This document shows, piece after piece, positions 20,543 through 28,983 of a DNA stretch of 64,000 nucleotides (the stretch's first letter is position 1; each line of letters starts with the position of its first letter). This DNA is from an uncultured Neomegalonema sp. (GTDB lineage Bacteria > Pseudomonadota > Alphaproteobacteria > Rhodobacterales > Rhodobacteraceae): NCBI GenBank assembly GCA_937928005.1, contig CALFVD010000070.1, positions 1-64,000 of the forward strand, in the 5' to 3' direction. The translations under genes were made by a program, and so were the position numbers. The notes beneath the pieces were generated by a model. It had not been told where the DNA came from. It ran no database searches and was given only the letters and a program-made list of their open reading frames with translations.

Positions 20543-21930
20543 CGACAACTGATCCTTCCCTGACGATGTTATTTGCGATTATCGCCGTGCTGGCGCTGGG
20601 GTTCGCGATCTGGGTCTATTTACGCGCGCGGTCGCTGGATACGGCCATCGCCGGGATGCGCGAAAGGCTGTCAGAGGCCGGAACACGGGCGGCGTTGCTT
20701 GAGGCCGAACGCGACACGCTGACCGGGCGACAGGCGCAGTTAGAGGGCGATCTGGTGCAGGCGGCGCGCGAGCGCACGGATAATGCGGCAAGAATTGCCC
20801 AACTCGAAACCTTGGCCCGCGAGCAGGCCAAGGCGGCGGAAGAACGGCTCGCCTATGCCAATGAGACCCGTGCGCAGATGACCAAGCAACTCGCCGAAGC
20901 CCGCGAACAGATGGACAGCCATTTCAACGCCCTCGCCGGAAAAGTCATCCGCCAACACGGCGAGGATTTCCGCAAGACGGCGACCGAACAACTAGGCTCT
21001 ATCGTTGCGCCGCTCAAAACCGATATCGGCAAGTTCCAGACCGAAATCCGCTCCGCGCATCAGGGCGCGCTGGCCGAACGTGCGGCGCTCAAGGAACAGC
21101 TTGGCACTTTGACTCAGCGTAGTGAAGCCGTCTCGAAAGAAGCGGAAAGCCTGACGAAAGCCCTGCGCGGCGATACCAAAAAGCAGGGAAACTGGGGAGA
21201 AATGGTCCTCGAGCGCCTGCTCCAGACTTCGGGGTTGGAGGAAGGGCGTGAATACCGGACCCAAGGCTCCTACACTAATGAGGCTGGACGCCGAGTGATA
21301 CCCGATGTCGTCGTCTCCTTGCCGGGTGCAAAGGATTTGGTTGTGGATTCCAAGGTGTCGCTGGTCGCCTACGAACGGGCGGTCAATACCGAGGATGAGG
21401 TGGTCTACAAGGCAGCAATCGTAGACCATGTCAATTCTCTGCGCAGCCATATCAAGGGTCTGAGCGCCAAGGAATACGCCGCCGTCACCGAGGGAAGTGC
21501 TGATTACGTCATTATGTTCGTTCCCATCGAGGGCGCGCTATCCGAAGCCTTGCGCGCACAGCCAGACCTGACGGAATACGCCCTGAATCAGCAGGTGATG
21601 ATTGCCACGCCGACCACCCTGATGATGGCGCTGCGCACGGTAAAAACGGTGTGGGATGTGGAGCGGCGCAACTCTAATGCCGAGAAAATCGCCAAGCGCG
21701 CCGGGGCCATCTACGACAAGGTTGTCGGCTTTACGCAGGACATGGAGAAAGTCGGGAAACAGCTCGATTCCGCCCGTGATGCCCATTCAGCGGCCCTCAA
21801 CAAACTGACCGAGGGGCGCGGGAATGTTCTGCGACAGGTGGAAGAACTCAAGACCTTAGGTGCAAAAACCGTAAAATCCATGCCTCCCTCAATGGGGATC
21901 GAGGGAGGGGATGCGGACTTGCTGCAATAG
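20539..21930 (+). CDS. rmuC: DNA recombination protein RmuC homolog
   Basis: RmuC limits recombination at inverted repeats and is thought to be a membrane-anchored nuclease-like factor. The 463-residue chain starts with one transmembrane helix (residues 8-29). A coiled coil rich in Glu/Ala/Arg runs from about 35 to 200. The conserved RmuC core follows: GNWGEMVLERLLQTSGLEEGREY, then PDVVVSLPGAKDLVVDSKVSL and FVPIEGALSEAL. The ATG at 20539 overlaps the preceding stop. It is convergent with serA, leaving only 9 bp between the stops. Confidence 0.93.
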   Translation: MTTTDPSLTMLFAIIAVLALGFAIWVYLRARSLDTAIAGMRERLSEAGTRAALLEAERDTLTGRQAQLEGDLVQAARERTDNAARIAQLETLAREQAKAAEERLAYANETRAQMTKQLAEAREQMDSHFNALAGKVIRQHGEDFRKTATEQLGSIVAPLKTDIGKFQTEIRSAHQGALAERAALKEQLGTLTQRSEAVSKEAESLTKALRGDTKKQGNWGEMVLERLLQTSGLEEGREYRTQGSYTNEAGRRVIPDVVVSLPGAKDLVVDSKVSLVAYERAVNTEDEVVYKAAIVDHVNSLRSHIKGLSAKEYAAVTEGSADYVIMFVPIEGALSEALRAQPDLTEYALNQQVMIATPTTLMMALRTVKTVWDVERRNSNAEKIAKRAGAIYDKVVGFTQDMEKVGKQLDSARDAHSAALNKLTEGRGNVLRQVEELKTLGAKTVKSMPPSMGIEGGDADLLQ

Positions 21931-21939
21931 GGCGTGAAT

Positions 21940-23526
21940 CTACTCGAATTTCAATGGAATCGCGCGTTCGATATATTGCAAGCCCTTCAACTCCGCGATC
22001 ACGCTTTCCGGCACCGGCGCATCCAGCCCGACAATGGCCACCGCGTCCTTGCCTGCATCTGCGCGGCCAAGGTGGAAGGTGGCGATATTGATCCCTTCCT
22101 TGGCGAACAGCGACCCGACCGACCCGATTAAGCCCGGCTGATCCTGATTGGTGACGTAGATCATGTCGCCCCTTAGATCCGTCTCGACCGAAATCCCTTT
22201 GACATCGACCATACGGGGCAGCTTGCCACCCACCAGCGTACCCTTGACCGAGCGGGTCTGTGATTTTGTCTCAACCTCAATGCTGATGAGCGTTTGATAA
22301 TCGCTGCGTGTCTCGGCTTTGGTGGAGGCGACGGTAATCTCGCGTTCCTTCGCGACCTCCAGTGCATTGACCATATTGATGCTATCGAGCTTGGTCCCCA
22401 GCACCGCTTGCACGGCGGTTTGTACCAGCGGCGGATGCGGCAGGGCGGCGGCTTCGCCCTCGAATGTGATGCGAATTGCCGTAATCGCATCCTCCGTCAC
22501 CTGCCCGGCAAACGAAGCCAGTTTCCGTACCAGCGCCAGATACGGCTCCAGTGTTGTCGCCTCCGATGCCGTCAGGGACGGCGCATTCAGCGCATTGGTC
22601 ACGGCCCCGTCGAGCAGGTAATCAGCCATCTGTTCGGCGACTTGCAACGCCACCTTTTCCTGCGCTTCGGTTGTTGCCGCGCCCAAATGGGGCGTTACAA
22701 CGACATTTGGATGCCCGAATAGCGGATTTTCCTTCGCCGGTTCATCGGCAAACACATCGAATGCCGCCCCGGCCACATGGCCCGAATCCAGCGCCGCCCG
22801 CAATGCGCCTTCATCCACGATCCCGCCGCGCGCACAGTTGATGAGGAATATGCCCTTCTTCATTTTGTTGATTGCGGTGGCGTCAATCAACCCGGCGGTA
22901 TCCTTGGTTTTAGGCACATGGATCGTCATAAAATCGGCCTGCGCCAACAACTCGTCGAGTGTCACTTTGGTGATACCCATCCGCTCGGCCCGTTCTTCAG
23001 ATAGGAACGGATCATAAGCCACGACCCGCATTTTCAGCCCCAGCGCGCGCCATACGACAATGGTGCCGATATTACCGACGCCGATAATGCCCAGCGTCTT
23101 GCCGGTGATCTCGGTGCCCATGAATTTCGATTTTTCCCACTTGCCTTGATGGGTTGAGGCATTAGCCAGCGGAATCTGCCGCGCAACCGCAAACATCATC
23201 GCGATGGCGTGTTCGGCGGTGGTGATGGCGTTGCCGAAGGGCGTATTCATCACGATGATGCCCTTTTGGGTGGCTTTGGGCACATCGACATTATCAACGC
23301 CGATACCCGCGCGCCCAATTACCTTCAGGTTCGTCGCAGCATCGAGGATTTCGGCGGTCGCCTTGGTCGCGGAGCGAACGCATAGGCCGTCATACTGGCC
23401 AATGACGCCTTTCAGCTCTTCGGGGGTCAGTTTGGGGGTTACATCGACATCAATGCCTCGTGCGCGAAAGATATCGGCGGCTTTCGATGACATGGCGTCG
23501 GAAATCAGCACTTTGGGTGCGGTCAT
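21940..23526 (-). CDS. serA: D-3-phosphoglycerate dehydrogenase
   Basis: SerA oxidises 3-phosphoglycerate to 3-phosphohydroxypyruvate, the first committed step of serine synthesis. The 528-residue length is that of the long form with an extra domain and a C-terminal ACT domain. The NAD-binding motif is GKTLGIIGVGNIGTIV, and the catalytic region includes NCARGGIVDEGAL and TPHLGAATTEAQEKVA. The ACT domain is near 455-528 (MIYVTNQDQPGLIGSVGSLF) and probably senses serine. The start at 23526 gives MTAPKVLISDAMS; the upstream in-frame extension is REP-like intergenic sequence. It lies 98 bp after serC in the same direction. Confidence 0.96.
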   Translation of the reverse strand: MTAPKVLISDAMSSKAADIFRARGIDVDVTPKLTPEELKGVIGQYDGLCVRSATKATAEILDAATNLKVIGRAGIGVDNVDVPKATQKGIIVMNTPFGNAITTAEHAIAMMFAVARQIPLANASTHQGKWEKSKFMGTEITGKTLGIIGVGNIGTIVVWRALGLKMRVVAYDPFLSEERAERMGITKVTLDELLAQADFMTIHVPKTKDTAGLIDATAINKMKKGIFLINCARGGIVDEGALRAALDSGHVAGAAFDVFADEPAKENPLFGHPNVVVTPHLGAATTEAQEKVALQVAEQMADYLLDGAVTNALNAPSLTASEATTLEPYLALVRKLASFAGQVTEDAITAIRITFEGEAAALPHPPLVQTAVQAVLGTKLDSINMVNALEVAKEREITVASTKAETRSDYQTLISIEVETKSQTRSVKGTLVGGKLPRMVDVKGISVETDLRGDMIYVTNQDQPGLIGSVGSLFAKEGINIATFHLGRADAGKDAVAIVGLDAPVPESVIAELKGLQYIERAIPLKFE

Positions 23527-23549
23527 TTTTTGTTTCCTGAGAATGGATT

Positions 23550-23623
23550 GCTGCCCCGGACTCGATCCGGGGCCTCCTTGAATGGAGTACGGTATTGAGG
23601 GAGGCTCCGGATCAAGTCCGGGG
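23550..23623. repeat. Inverted pair of REP-like palindromes between serC and serA
   Basis: CCCCGGACTCGATCCGGGG is followed about 45 bp later by CTCCGGATCAAGTCCGGGG, an inverted near-copy, each palindromic in itself. The pair resembles REP/BIME units common in alphaproteobacteria. It falls between two genes that should be co-transcribed, so it may stabilise or partly separate the serC and serA messages. Confidence 0.7.
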
Positions 23624-23624
23624 T

Positions 23625-24809
23625 TTACGCAGCCTTCGCCGCATACTCCCCCTTCACTGCCGCAAAGGCCCAGTCGAGCCACGGTGTCAGCGCCTCGATA
23701 TCAGACGCTTCGACCGTGCCGCCGCCCCAGATGCGGAAGGAGGGCGGTGCAGAGCGATAGCCCTCGATATCAAAGGCCACACCCTCATCGCCAACCATCG
23801 TCAGCATCCGCTTTACGAATGCCCGTTGCGCGTCCTCGTCCAGCCCGTCAAAGACCGGATCAGTAACACGCACACAGATCGAGGTGGTCGAGCGGGTCGC
23901 CGGATCGACAGCCATAAACTCGGCCCAGTCGGTGCGCTCGATCCATGCCTGCATCACGTTGAAATTCGCCTGCGAGCGGGAAATCATCCCATCTAGCCCG
24001 CCGATTTTCTCTGCCCAGTCGAGCGCCACGAGGCAATCCTCGGTCGCCAGCAGCGAAGGCGTGTTCAGCGTTGCGCCCTCAAAAATCGCCTCATTCAGCC
24101 CGTCACCCTTGCGAATACGGTAGATTTTCGGAATGGCGCGATCCGGCTTGAAGCTCTCGATCCGCTCAACGGCGCGGGGACCAAGTGCCAGCATCCCATG
24201 CGCCGCCTCGCCGCCCAGCACCTTCTGCCAAGACCATGTCACGACATCGACCTTGTCCCATGGGATATTCATCGCGAAAGCCGCCGATGTCGCATCCGCG
24301 ATCACCAATCCCTTGCGATTCGCCGGGATCATATCGCCGCTGGGCATCCGCACGCCGGAGGTGGTGCCGTTCCACGTCAGCACGACGTCATGGTCAAAAT
24401 TCACGGTGGTCAAATCGGGCAGGTCGCCGAAATCTGCCTTGATCGTCCGCGCATTTAGTTTCAATTCGGAAGTCGCATCAACGGCCCAGTCCTTGCCGAA
24501 GGCTTCCCAGACCAGCACATCGACCGGGCGCGGGCCGAGCAGATTCCACATCGCGCATTCCACTGCGCCAGTATCGGACCCGGCCACGATGCCCAAACGC
24601 CAGTCATCGGGCATCCTCAGCATTTCTTTCGAGCGATCTATCACGAATTTTAGTTTTGCTTTTCCATCCGCCGAGCGATGCGAGCGGCCAAGGGCGGCTC
24701 CAGCAAGGTGGTTAGTCGTCCAGCCCTCGAATTTACGAGTAGGGCCAGGAGAAAAGCGCGCGTCATTAGGGCGCGAGACGGGCTTACCCGTCGCGTTCGT
24801 CGTCGTCAT
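23625..24809 (-). CDS. serC: Phosphoserine aminotransferase
   Basis: SerC transfers an amino group from glutamate to phosphohydroxypyruvate, giving phosphoserine, with PLP. The 394-residue protein is the alphaproteobacterial type: DARFSPGPTRKFEGW near the start, GSDTGAVECAMWNLLGPR, and VLTWNGTTSGVR. The lysine that binds PLP is in VVTWSWQKVLGGEAAHGML. The start at 24809 follows GAGGTTGGAACC; the longer frame runs into the leader RNA. The likely order of expression is serC then serA under the leader motif described at 24818. Confidence 0.95.
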   Translation of the reverse strand: MTTTNATGKPVSRPNDARFSPGPTRKFEGWTTNHLAGAALGRSHRSADGKAKLKFVIDRSKEMLRMPDDWRLGIVAGSDTGAVECAMWNLLGPRPVDVLVWEAFGKDWAVDATSELKLNARTIKADFGDLPDLTTVNFDHDVVLTWNGTTSGVRMPSGDMIPANRKGLVIADATSAAFAMNIPWDKVDVVTWSWQKVLGGEAAHGMLALGPRAVERIESFKPDRAIPKIYRIRKGDGLNEAIFEGATLNTPSLLATEDCLVALDWAEKIGGLDGMISRSQANFNVMQAWIERTDWAEFMAVDPATRSTTSICVRVTDPVFDGLDEDAQRAFVKRMLTMVGDEGVAFDIEGYRSAPPSFRIWGGGTVEASDIEALTPWLDWAFAAVKGEYAAKAA

Positions 24810-24817
24810 GGTTCCAA

Positions 24818-24860
24818 CCTCTAGTCGGGTAGTGCGTTGCTGCACCAAGCGAGGCGACGG
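24818..24860 (-). promoter_or_regulatory. serC leader RNA motif
   Basis: Directly upstream of serC the transcript can form a stem between CCTC (24854-24851) and GAGG (24821-24818). It encloses an inner hairpin of GGTGC with GCAC(TA)CC, with ACCCGACTAGAGG at the 3' side. GAGG is the serC ribosome site, so the outer stem would mask it. Position and shape match the serC RNA motif reported upstream of serC in alphaproteobacteria; its ligand, if any, is not known to me. Confidence 0.7.
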
Positions 24861-24903
24861 ATAAGCCATGCACGACTAATTGTCTATGAAATACGACATA
24901 TTT

Positions 24904-25353
24904 TTATCGGCTTGATTGGTCATTCATCGCGATCTGTGGTCCTTCGCCCGTTGTTTTCGTGGCGATCCAATCGATCAGAAGGCCCGCTATCGCGCCATCG
25001 ACAACGAACCATAATGGGGAACGAAACAATCCATCCTCGCCAAAAAACCCGACCATCATCAGCGCGAGGTCGTCATACATCAGAAAGACCAGCAATAGGT
25101 TGAGCCATCCCCCCAAAAACAACCCTCTGAACCACCACGGCATTGGCAAACGCAACAACGGATGCCAGTCGAAAACGCCGAACAGGCCGATCATCGCACC
25201 CATGGTGGTGTACCAGAATAACAATCCCCACCGGAACATCGCGCCGGATTCGGGCGCAAATACCGGCATGGCTGCGAAGGCAATGATGCCGAACACAAAG
25301 CCCAGCCCCTTTGCCACAGCGATTCGTGTCATCAGCGACTTTTTCTCGAACAT
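24904..25353 (-). CDS. Small integral membrane protein, function unknown
   Basis: This 149-residue protein has about four hydrophobic segments: GLGFVFGIIAFAAMPVF, WGLLFWYTTMGAMIGLFGVF, GLFLGGWLNLLLVFLMY and a C-terminal GAIAGLLIDWIA. The ATG at 25353 is preceded by GGGAGAAGAAG, so the in-frame extension of 18 codons is rejected. A short charged tail follows the last helix. No family can be named with confidence. It precedes serC in the same direction, but a gap of about 95 bp holding the serC leader separates them. Confidence 0.65.
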   Translation of the reverse strand: MFEKKSLMTRIAVAKGLGFVFGIIAFAAMPVFAPESGAMFRWGLLFWYTTMGAMIGLFGVFDWHPLLRLPMPWWFRGLFLGGWLNLLLVFLMYDDLALMMVGFFGEDGLFRSPLWFVVDGAIAGLLIDWIATKTTGEGPQIAMNDQSSR

Positions 25354-25547
25354 CTTCTTCTCCCTGCATGGAGGATAGAAACGAATGCATCGAACCCTAT
25401 AATCCATATCTCGTGTATGGGGCGGTGACTATGATCTCCATCAATCCTGTCTAGGGAAATTGCCCTTGGTCTGCGCAACTGGCCTATGGCAGGGTCCGCC
25501 CCGATTTGATCCCTCTTGACCACAGATCGAATGACGAGGAGAAACCC

Positions 25548-25997
25548 ATGACTTTTCGTTCCATCTTGGCCGCGCTCGCGCTGTCATCCCTTGCGGTCCT
25601 GCCGCTCATCAAACCAGCCGAGGCCACCATGGACTACCTTGCCGAAAACGCGAAAAAGGACGGCGTCACCGTCACCGATTCTGGCCTGCAATACGAGGTC
25701 ATCACCGAGGGTACGGGCGCATCCCCTGCCGCCACCGATACGGTCGAGGTCCATTACGAGGGCACGCTGACCGACGGCACGAAATTCGACAGTTCCTATG
25801 ACCGGGGCACCACCATCGAATTCCCCCTCAATGGCGTGATTCCCGGTTGGACCGAGGGTGTTCAGTTGATGAAGGAAGGCGGTAAGAACCGCTTCGTCAT
25901 TCCGTCCGACCTCGCTTACGGTCCGCGCGGCATTCCGGGCGTTATCCCCGGCGGCGCAACGCTTGTCTTCATCGTCGAACTCGTCAAGGTCAAGTGA
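25548..25997 (+). CDS. Periplasmic FKBP-type peptidyl-prolyl isomerase
   Basis: This 149-residue protein catalyses cis-trans isomerisation of prolyl bonds during protein folding. Residues 1-27 form a Sec signal peptide ([21 protein letters not shown]). The FKBP domain follows, with [56 protein letters not shown] and [11 protein letters not shown]. The last residues IVELVKVK complete the fold. The start is set by GAGGAGAAACCC before 25548. Its stop overlaps the start of the next gene. Confidence 0.93.
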   Translation: MTFRSILAALALSSLAVLPLIKPAEATMDYLAENAKKDGVTVTDSGLQYEVITEGTGASPAATDTVEVHYEGTLTDGTKFDSSYDRGTTIEFPLNGVIPGWTEGVQLMKEGGKNRFVIPSDLAYGPRGIPGVIPGGATLVFIVELVKVK

Positions 25998-26500
25998 TGA
26001 GCGAGCGCCCTGCAGATAAAGCCTTCATCGTAAGTTGGGATCAGCTTCACCGCGATGCCCGCGCGCTGGCTTGGCGGCTGGACGGGCAGGGCGCGGGGCC
26101 GGACGGCGCATGGAAGGCCGTCGTCGCCATCACGCGCGGGGGCATGACCCCCGCCTGCATCGTTGCGCGCGAGTTAAACGTGCGCACGGTCGATACCATC
26201 TCGATAAAATCTTACTCGCATCAGGCGCAGGGCGAGGCCGAGGTATTGAAATCGCCTGATGCGGCGATCATGGGTGATGGCGAGAATATCCTGATCGTCG
26301 ATGATCTGGTCGATTCGGGCCGCACGCTTGAAATCGTGCGTAGCCTCTACCCCAAGGCCCATCTCGCCACGGTCTACGCCAAGCCCAAGGGCAAGCCGTT
26401 GGTGCAAAGCTATATCACCGAAGTCTCGCAGGATACGTGGATCTACTTCCCGTGGGACTTGGAGTTGCAATACGCCAAACCCCTACGCGGCGACGAGTGA
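25997..26500 (+). CDS. gpt: Xanthine-guanine phosphoribosyltransferase
   Basis: Gpt salvages guanine, xanthine and hypoxanthine to their nucleotides using PRPP. The 167-residue protein has [15 protein letters not shown] near the N-terminus and [18 protein letters not shown]. The PRPP loop is [15 protein letters not shown]. The C-terminal [10 protein letters not shown] is typical of the alphaproteobacterial Gpt group. The ATG at 25997 overlaps the FKBP stop (TGATG); an in-frame GTG lies just before it. Co-transcription with the isomerase looks likely. Confidence 0.95.
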   Translation: MSERPADKAFIVSWDQLHRDARALAWRLDGQGAGPDGAWKAVVAITRGGMTPACIVARELNVRTVDTISIKSYSHQAQGEAEVLKSPDAAIMGDGENILIVDDLVDSGRTLEIVRSLYPKAHLATVYAKPKGKPLVQSYITEVSQDTWIYFPWDLELQYAKPLRGDE

Positions 26501-26504
26501 CGTG

Positions 26505-26879
26505 ATGGATAAGGCGCTTTTCGCGGGGCAAGCCCTGCGCGTTGCGCGCACTGCAATCATCGGTTTCGGTGGTGTTGCACAGGCGCAGTGCAGCTATCTT
26601 TTATCGGAAGAATCTATCGGAGAGGGGGAAAATTCTTCTATCCTGACGGTCTTTCCCGGTATCCACGATACGCTGGGCGATGCTTGGCCGCCCCGCCTGA
26701 CTGATCCCTTGCTTATCGAAGCCGTCGATGTGGCTTTGATCTTGTTCATCGACGAAAGTATTTCCTCGATTCAGCTTGTGCCGGGGCGAAAGGGCGGGGG
26801 ATACATCGTTGAAACGTCGCAGAGCAGCTACTCCTTTCGTGATGTATGGCTTGAACCGGCAGACGTATTCAGCATGTAA
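26505..26879 (+). CDS. Hypothetical exported protein
   Basis: This 124-residue frame starts 5 bp after gpt. Residues 10-25 (LRVARTAIIGFGGVAQAQC) look like a short signal sequence with an AQA-like cleavage site. The remainder is mixed, with FPGIHDTLGDAWPPRL and an end DVWLEPADVFSM. I recognise no family. Close spacing to gpt supports translation, but base composition is less biased than in neighbouring genes, so it could be recent or spurious. A GTG one codon earlier (26502) is an alternative start. Confidence 0.45.
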   Translation: MDKALFAGQALRVARTAIIGFGGVAQAQCSYLLSEESIGEGENSSILTVFPGIHDTLGDAWPPRLTDPLLIEAVDVALILFIDESISSIQLVPGRKGGGYIVETSQSSYSFRDVWLEPADVFSM

Positions 26880-26982
26880 AAGATGCAAATACTGAGTAAG
26901 CAACTTTTGAACAGTTGTGCCTTGGGTTGCATTGAAGCAACTTCGGCAATTCTATTGTTGTTCCATACAGATCGAATATATC

Positions 26983-27900
26983 GTGCGCCAGTTACCTCCT
27001 CTACAAGCCTTGCGCGCGTTTGAAGCAGTTGCTCGCCATGCATCTTTTAACAAAGCATCGCATGAACTGAACGCTTCGCTAGATGCGATCCAGCATCAGG
27101 TTCGTGTTTTGGAAGAACATCTGGGTCTTCTGCTCCTGCGCCGCTTTGGCGACCGCGTAGAGTTGACCCAGCAAGGTGAGCATCTGTTACCGATTACCCG
27201 GCTTTCTTTCGATGGTATCGCGCGGCAGGTTGATGAAATCAGGGGCAAACGCCCGTCGCTCATTGTCCATTGCTCAACGAGTCTCGCTCTTCGCTGGTTA
27301 ATCCGGCGTCTTGGCGAGATGGAGGCTTCCTGCCCGGAAATCACGGTCAGCCTTGCCTGCGGATTATCCTTTCCGCCTGAATATAACAGCCAGTTCGACA
27401 TTGATATTGTCTATGGGATGGATGGCCCGCCGGAAGACGAATCTACAGTTTTGCTTCTCGAAGAATGGATGATCCCACTTTGCTCTCCGTCGCTATTGCA
27501 ATCGGCAACGATTGCTCCGGCGGATATTGTGAAACATCGGTTGCTTATCAATGCTCCTGACAAGCGCGATTGGAAGCGGTGGGCGGCTTTCGCGAATGTC
27601 GATGCTATCCGTATGGAGGATGCGTTGGGTCATGGCATGGTTTTCGACGCCGATTCTTCGGCGATAGAGACGGCCATCGCGGGGCAGGGCATCATCCTCG
27701 CCAATCTCAACTACGTGCAATCTGATCTCGAAAGCGGCGCTCTCGTTCCCGCCACGACGGTCAGGCCGTTCAAACTCGGCGCACATTATATTCTTCTCGG
27801 CGAGACGCCGTCGATGGCGGCAAAGACCTTCACGCGCTGGATTACGAAGCGTGCAGCGGAAACGGCCAGCGAGATTAGAAACGCCTATTCCCTAACGTGA
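26983..27900 (+). CDS. LysR-family transcriptional regulator, GcvA-like
   Basis: This 305-residue DNA-binding regulator has an N-terminal winged helix-turn-helix: RQLPPLQALRAFEAVARHASFNKASHEL, then DAIQHQVRVLEEHLGLLLLRR. A LysR effector-binding domain follows from about residue 90. The PPLQALRAFEA start is typical of the GcvA subgroup. GTG at 26983 matches the family's usual N-terminus; an ATG at 26917 would add 22 untypical residues. LysR proteins often control a neighbour, but the flanking genes give no clear target. Confidence 0.85.
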   Translation: MRQLPPLQALRAFEAVARHASFNKASHELNASLDAIQHQVRVLEEHLGLLLLRRFGDRVELTQQGEHLLPITRLSFDGIARQVDEIRGKRPSLIVHCSTSLALRWLIRRLGEMEASCPEITVSLACGLSFPPEYNSQFDIDIVYGMDGPPEDESTVLLLEEWMIPLCSPSLLQSATIAPADIVKHRLLINAPDKRDWKRWAAFANVDAIRMEDALGHGMVFDADSSAIETAIAGQGIILANLNYVQSDLESGALVPATTVRPFKLGAHYILLGETPSMAAKTFTRWITKRAAETASEIRNAYSLT

Positions 27901-27930
27901 GAAGGTCCGTTTCGACGTAGCGTCATGCAA

Positions 27931-27997
27931 TTTCTCTTTCTACAGAAATAACTGTTGACATTAGGGTGCGATTCTGTAATTTCTGTCTCAACAGAAA
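27931..27997 (+). promoter_or_regulatory. Promoter with ATTTCTGT/ACAGAAAT operators before the GbsR/MarR gene
   Basis: TTGACA at 27955-27960 and TAATTT at 27977-27982, 16 nt apart, form a likely sigma-70 promoter. The -10 region overlaps a perfect inverted repeat, TTTCTGT-ctca-ACAGAAA (27980-27997). A related pair, ATTTCT...AGAAAT, lies at about 27930-27949. The arrangement suggests self-repression by the regulator encoded just downstream. A weaker copy lies before the next gene at 28574-28593. Confidence 0.6.
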
Positions 27998-28010
27998 CAG
28001 GAGAAATCGT

Positions 28011-28547
28011 ATGGTCCTCAGTGAACCCGAGAAAGCCTTCGTCCTGCATTGGGGCGAAATGGGGTCGCGCTGGGGGGTCAATCGCTCGGTGGCGCAAATC
28101 CATGCACTGCTGCATCTAGCGGGCAAGCCGCTGACGGCGGAGGAACTCGCCGGAACTCTCTCCATTGCCCGCTCGAATGTCTCCACCAGCCTCAAGGAAC
28201 TTATGAGTTGGCGGCTGATCGAAACCACCAGTGTCCTTGGCGACCGTCGCGATCATTTCGTCGCCGTCACCGATGGTCTGGAGATGGCCAAGCGTATCGT
28301 AGAGGGGCGCCGCCAGCGGGAATTCTTGCCAACACTCTCGGCTCTTGATGGCATGGTGCAGGATGCAAAAGCCGACAAAGCCACCCCTCGCCAATCCGCC
28401 GAACGTATGGAATCGACACTCCAACTGATGCAACAGGCCGATGACTGGTATCGCGAGATGGCGGGTCTGTCGCCAAAGGTCCAATCTGGCCTCCTGCGCA
28501 TGGGCGCGCGCATCGCAAAACTGCTGCCGGGAGGCACAAAGGACTGA
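28011..28547 (+). CDS. GbsR/MarR-family transcriptional regulator
   Basis: This 178-residue protein has a winged helix region: GVNRSVAQIHALLHLAGKPLTAEELAGTLSIARSNVSTSLKELMSWRLIETTS, followed by a wing at GDRRDHFVA. The arrangement matches the GbsR branch of MarR proteins, which in other bacteria control osmolyte uptake or transport genes. The ATG at 28011 follows AGGAGA. Two small membrane-protein genes lie directly downstream. An operator-like repeat stands before this gene and a weaker one before the first membrane-protein gene, so those genes are its likely targets. Confidence 0.85.
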   Translation: MVLSEPEKAFVLHWGEMGSRWGVNRSVAQIHALLHLAGKPLTAEELAGTLSIARSNVSTSLKELMSWRLIETTSVLGDRRDHFVAVTDGLEMAKRIVEGRRQREFLPTLSALDGMVQDAKADKATPRQSAERMESTLQLMQQADDWYREMAGLSPKVQSGLLRMGARIAKLLPGGTKD

Positions 28548-28573
28548 ACGCGACTTAAAAAATTTGTTCATTA

Positions 28574-28593
28574 ATTTCTCTCTATACCGAAAT
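28574..28593 (+). promoter_or_regulatory. Putative second operator of the GbsR/MarR regulator
   Basis: ATTTC and GAAAT are arranged as an inverted repeat with a 10-nt centre. It is like the sites at 27930-27997, though less complete. It lies 21 bp before the ATG of the first small membrane-protein gene. Confidence 0.4.
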
Positions 28594-28614
28594 GACTGAC
28601 TAAGGAGAACTACT

Positions 28615-28983
28615 ATGATGCTCACCCTCGTAACCCTCGCCTTCGGTTGTGCCCTCGTGCTGGCGCTATCCGCGCTCCTGCTCGAACTGGGCAAAGAGTG
28701 TCGCCGCTGTCCGATCGCTGGTCCGTCGGCGGGCGCAGCGACCCTCGGCGTAATCGGTGCTTTTAGCTCGATGGGTATTGGCGTCGTCGCTCTATTCGCC
28801 GCCTTTGCCGGTGAGTTGATGCTCGGCAGCCTACCCACCTCCCTCGTCGCGGTTGGCGGCGCGGCGGTGACGCTCGGCATCGGCTTCAGCATCGCCGCTA
28901 CCACCCTACGCGATGCCCTGACCCGTGCGCGGCGCGAGGTGCGTGAGGACGAGGCGGCTGGCCTGCACCGGGTGGCGGCATGA
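28615..28983 (+). CDS. Small membrane protein, probable GbsR/MarR target
   Basis: This 122-residue protein has about four hydrophobic segments: LVTLAFGCALVLALSALLLEL, GAATLGVIGAFSSMGIGVVALFAAFAG, and SLVAVGGAAVTLGIGFSIAATTL. A charged cytoplasmic tail (RARREVREDEAA) ends the chain. A CRRC motif lies between helices 1 and 2. AAGGAG precedes the start; the second of the two ATGs at 28618 is equally possible. It overlaps the next gene by 4 bp, so the pair is translated together. No family is recognised. Confidence 0.7.
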   Translation: MMLTLVTLAFGCALVLALSALLLELGKECRRCPIAGPSAGAATLGVIGAFSSMGIGVVALFAAFAGELMLGSLPTSLVAVGGAAVTLGIGFSIAATTLRDALTRARREVREDEAAGLHRVAA

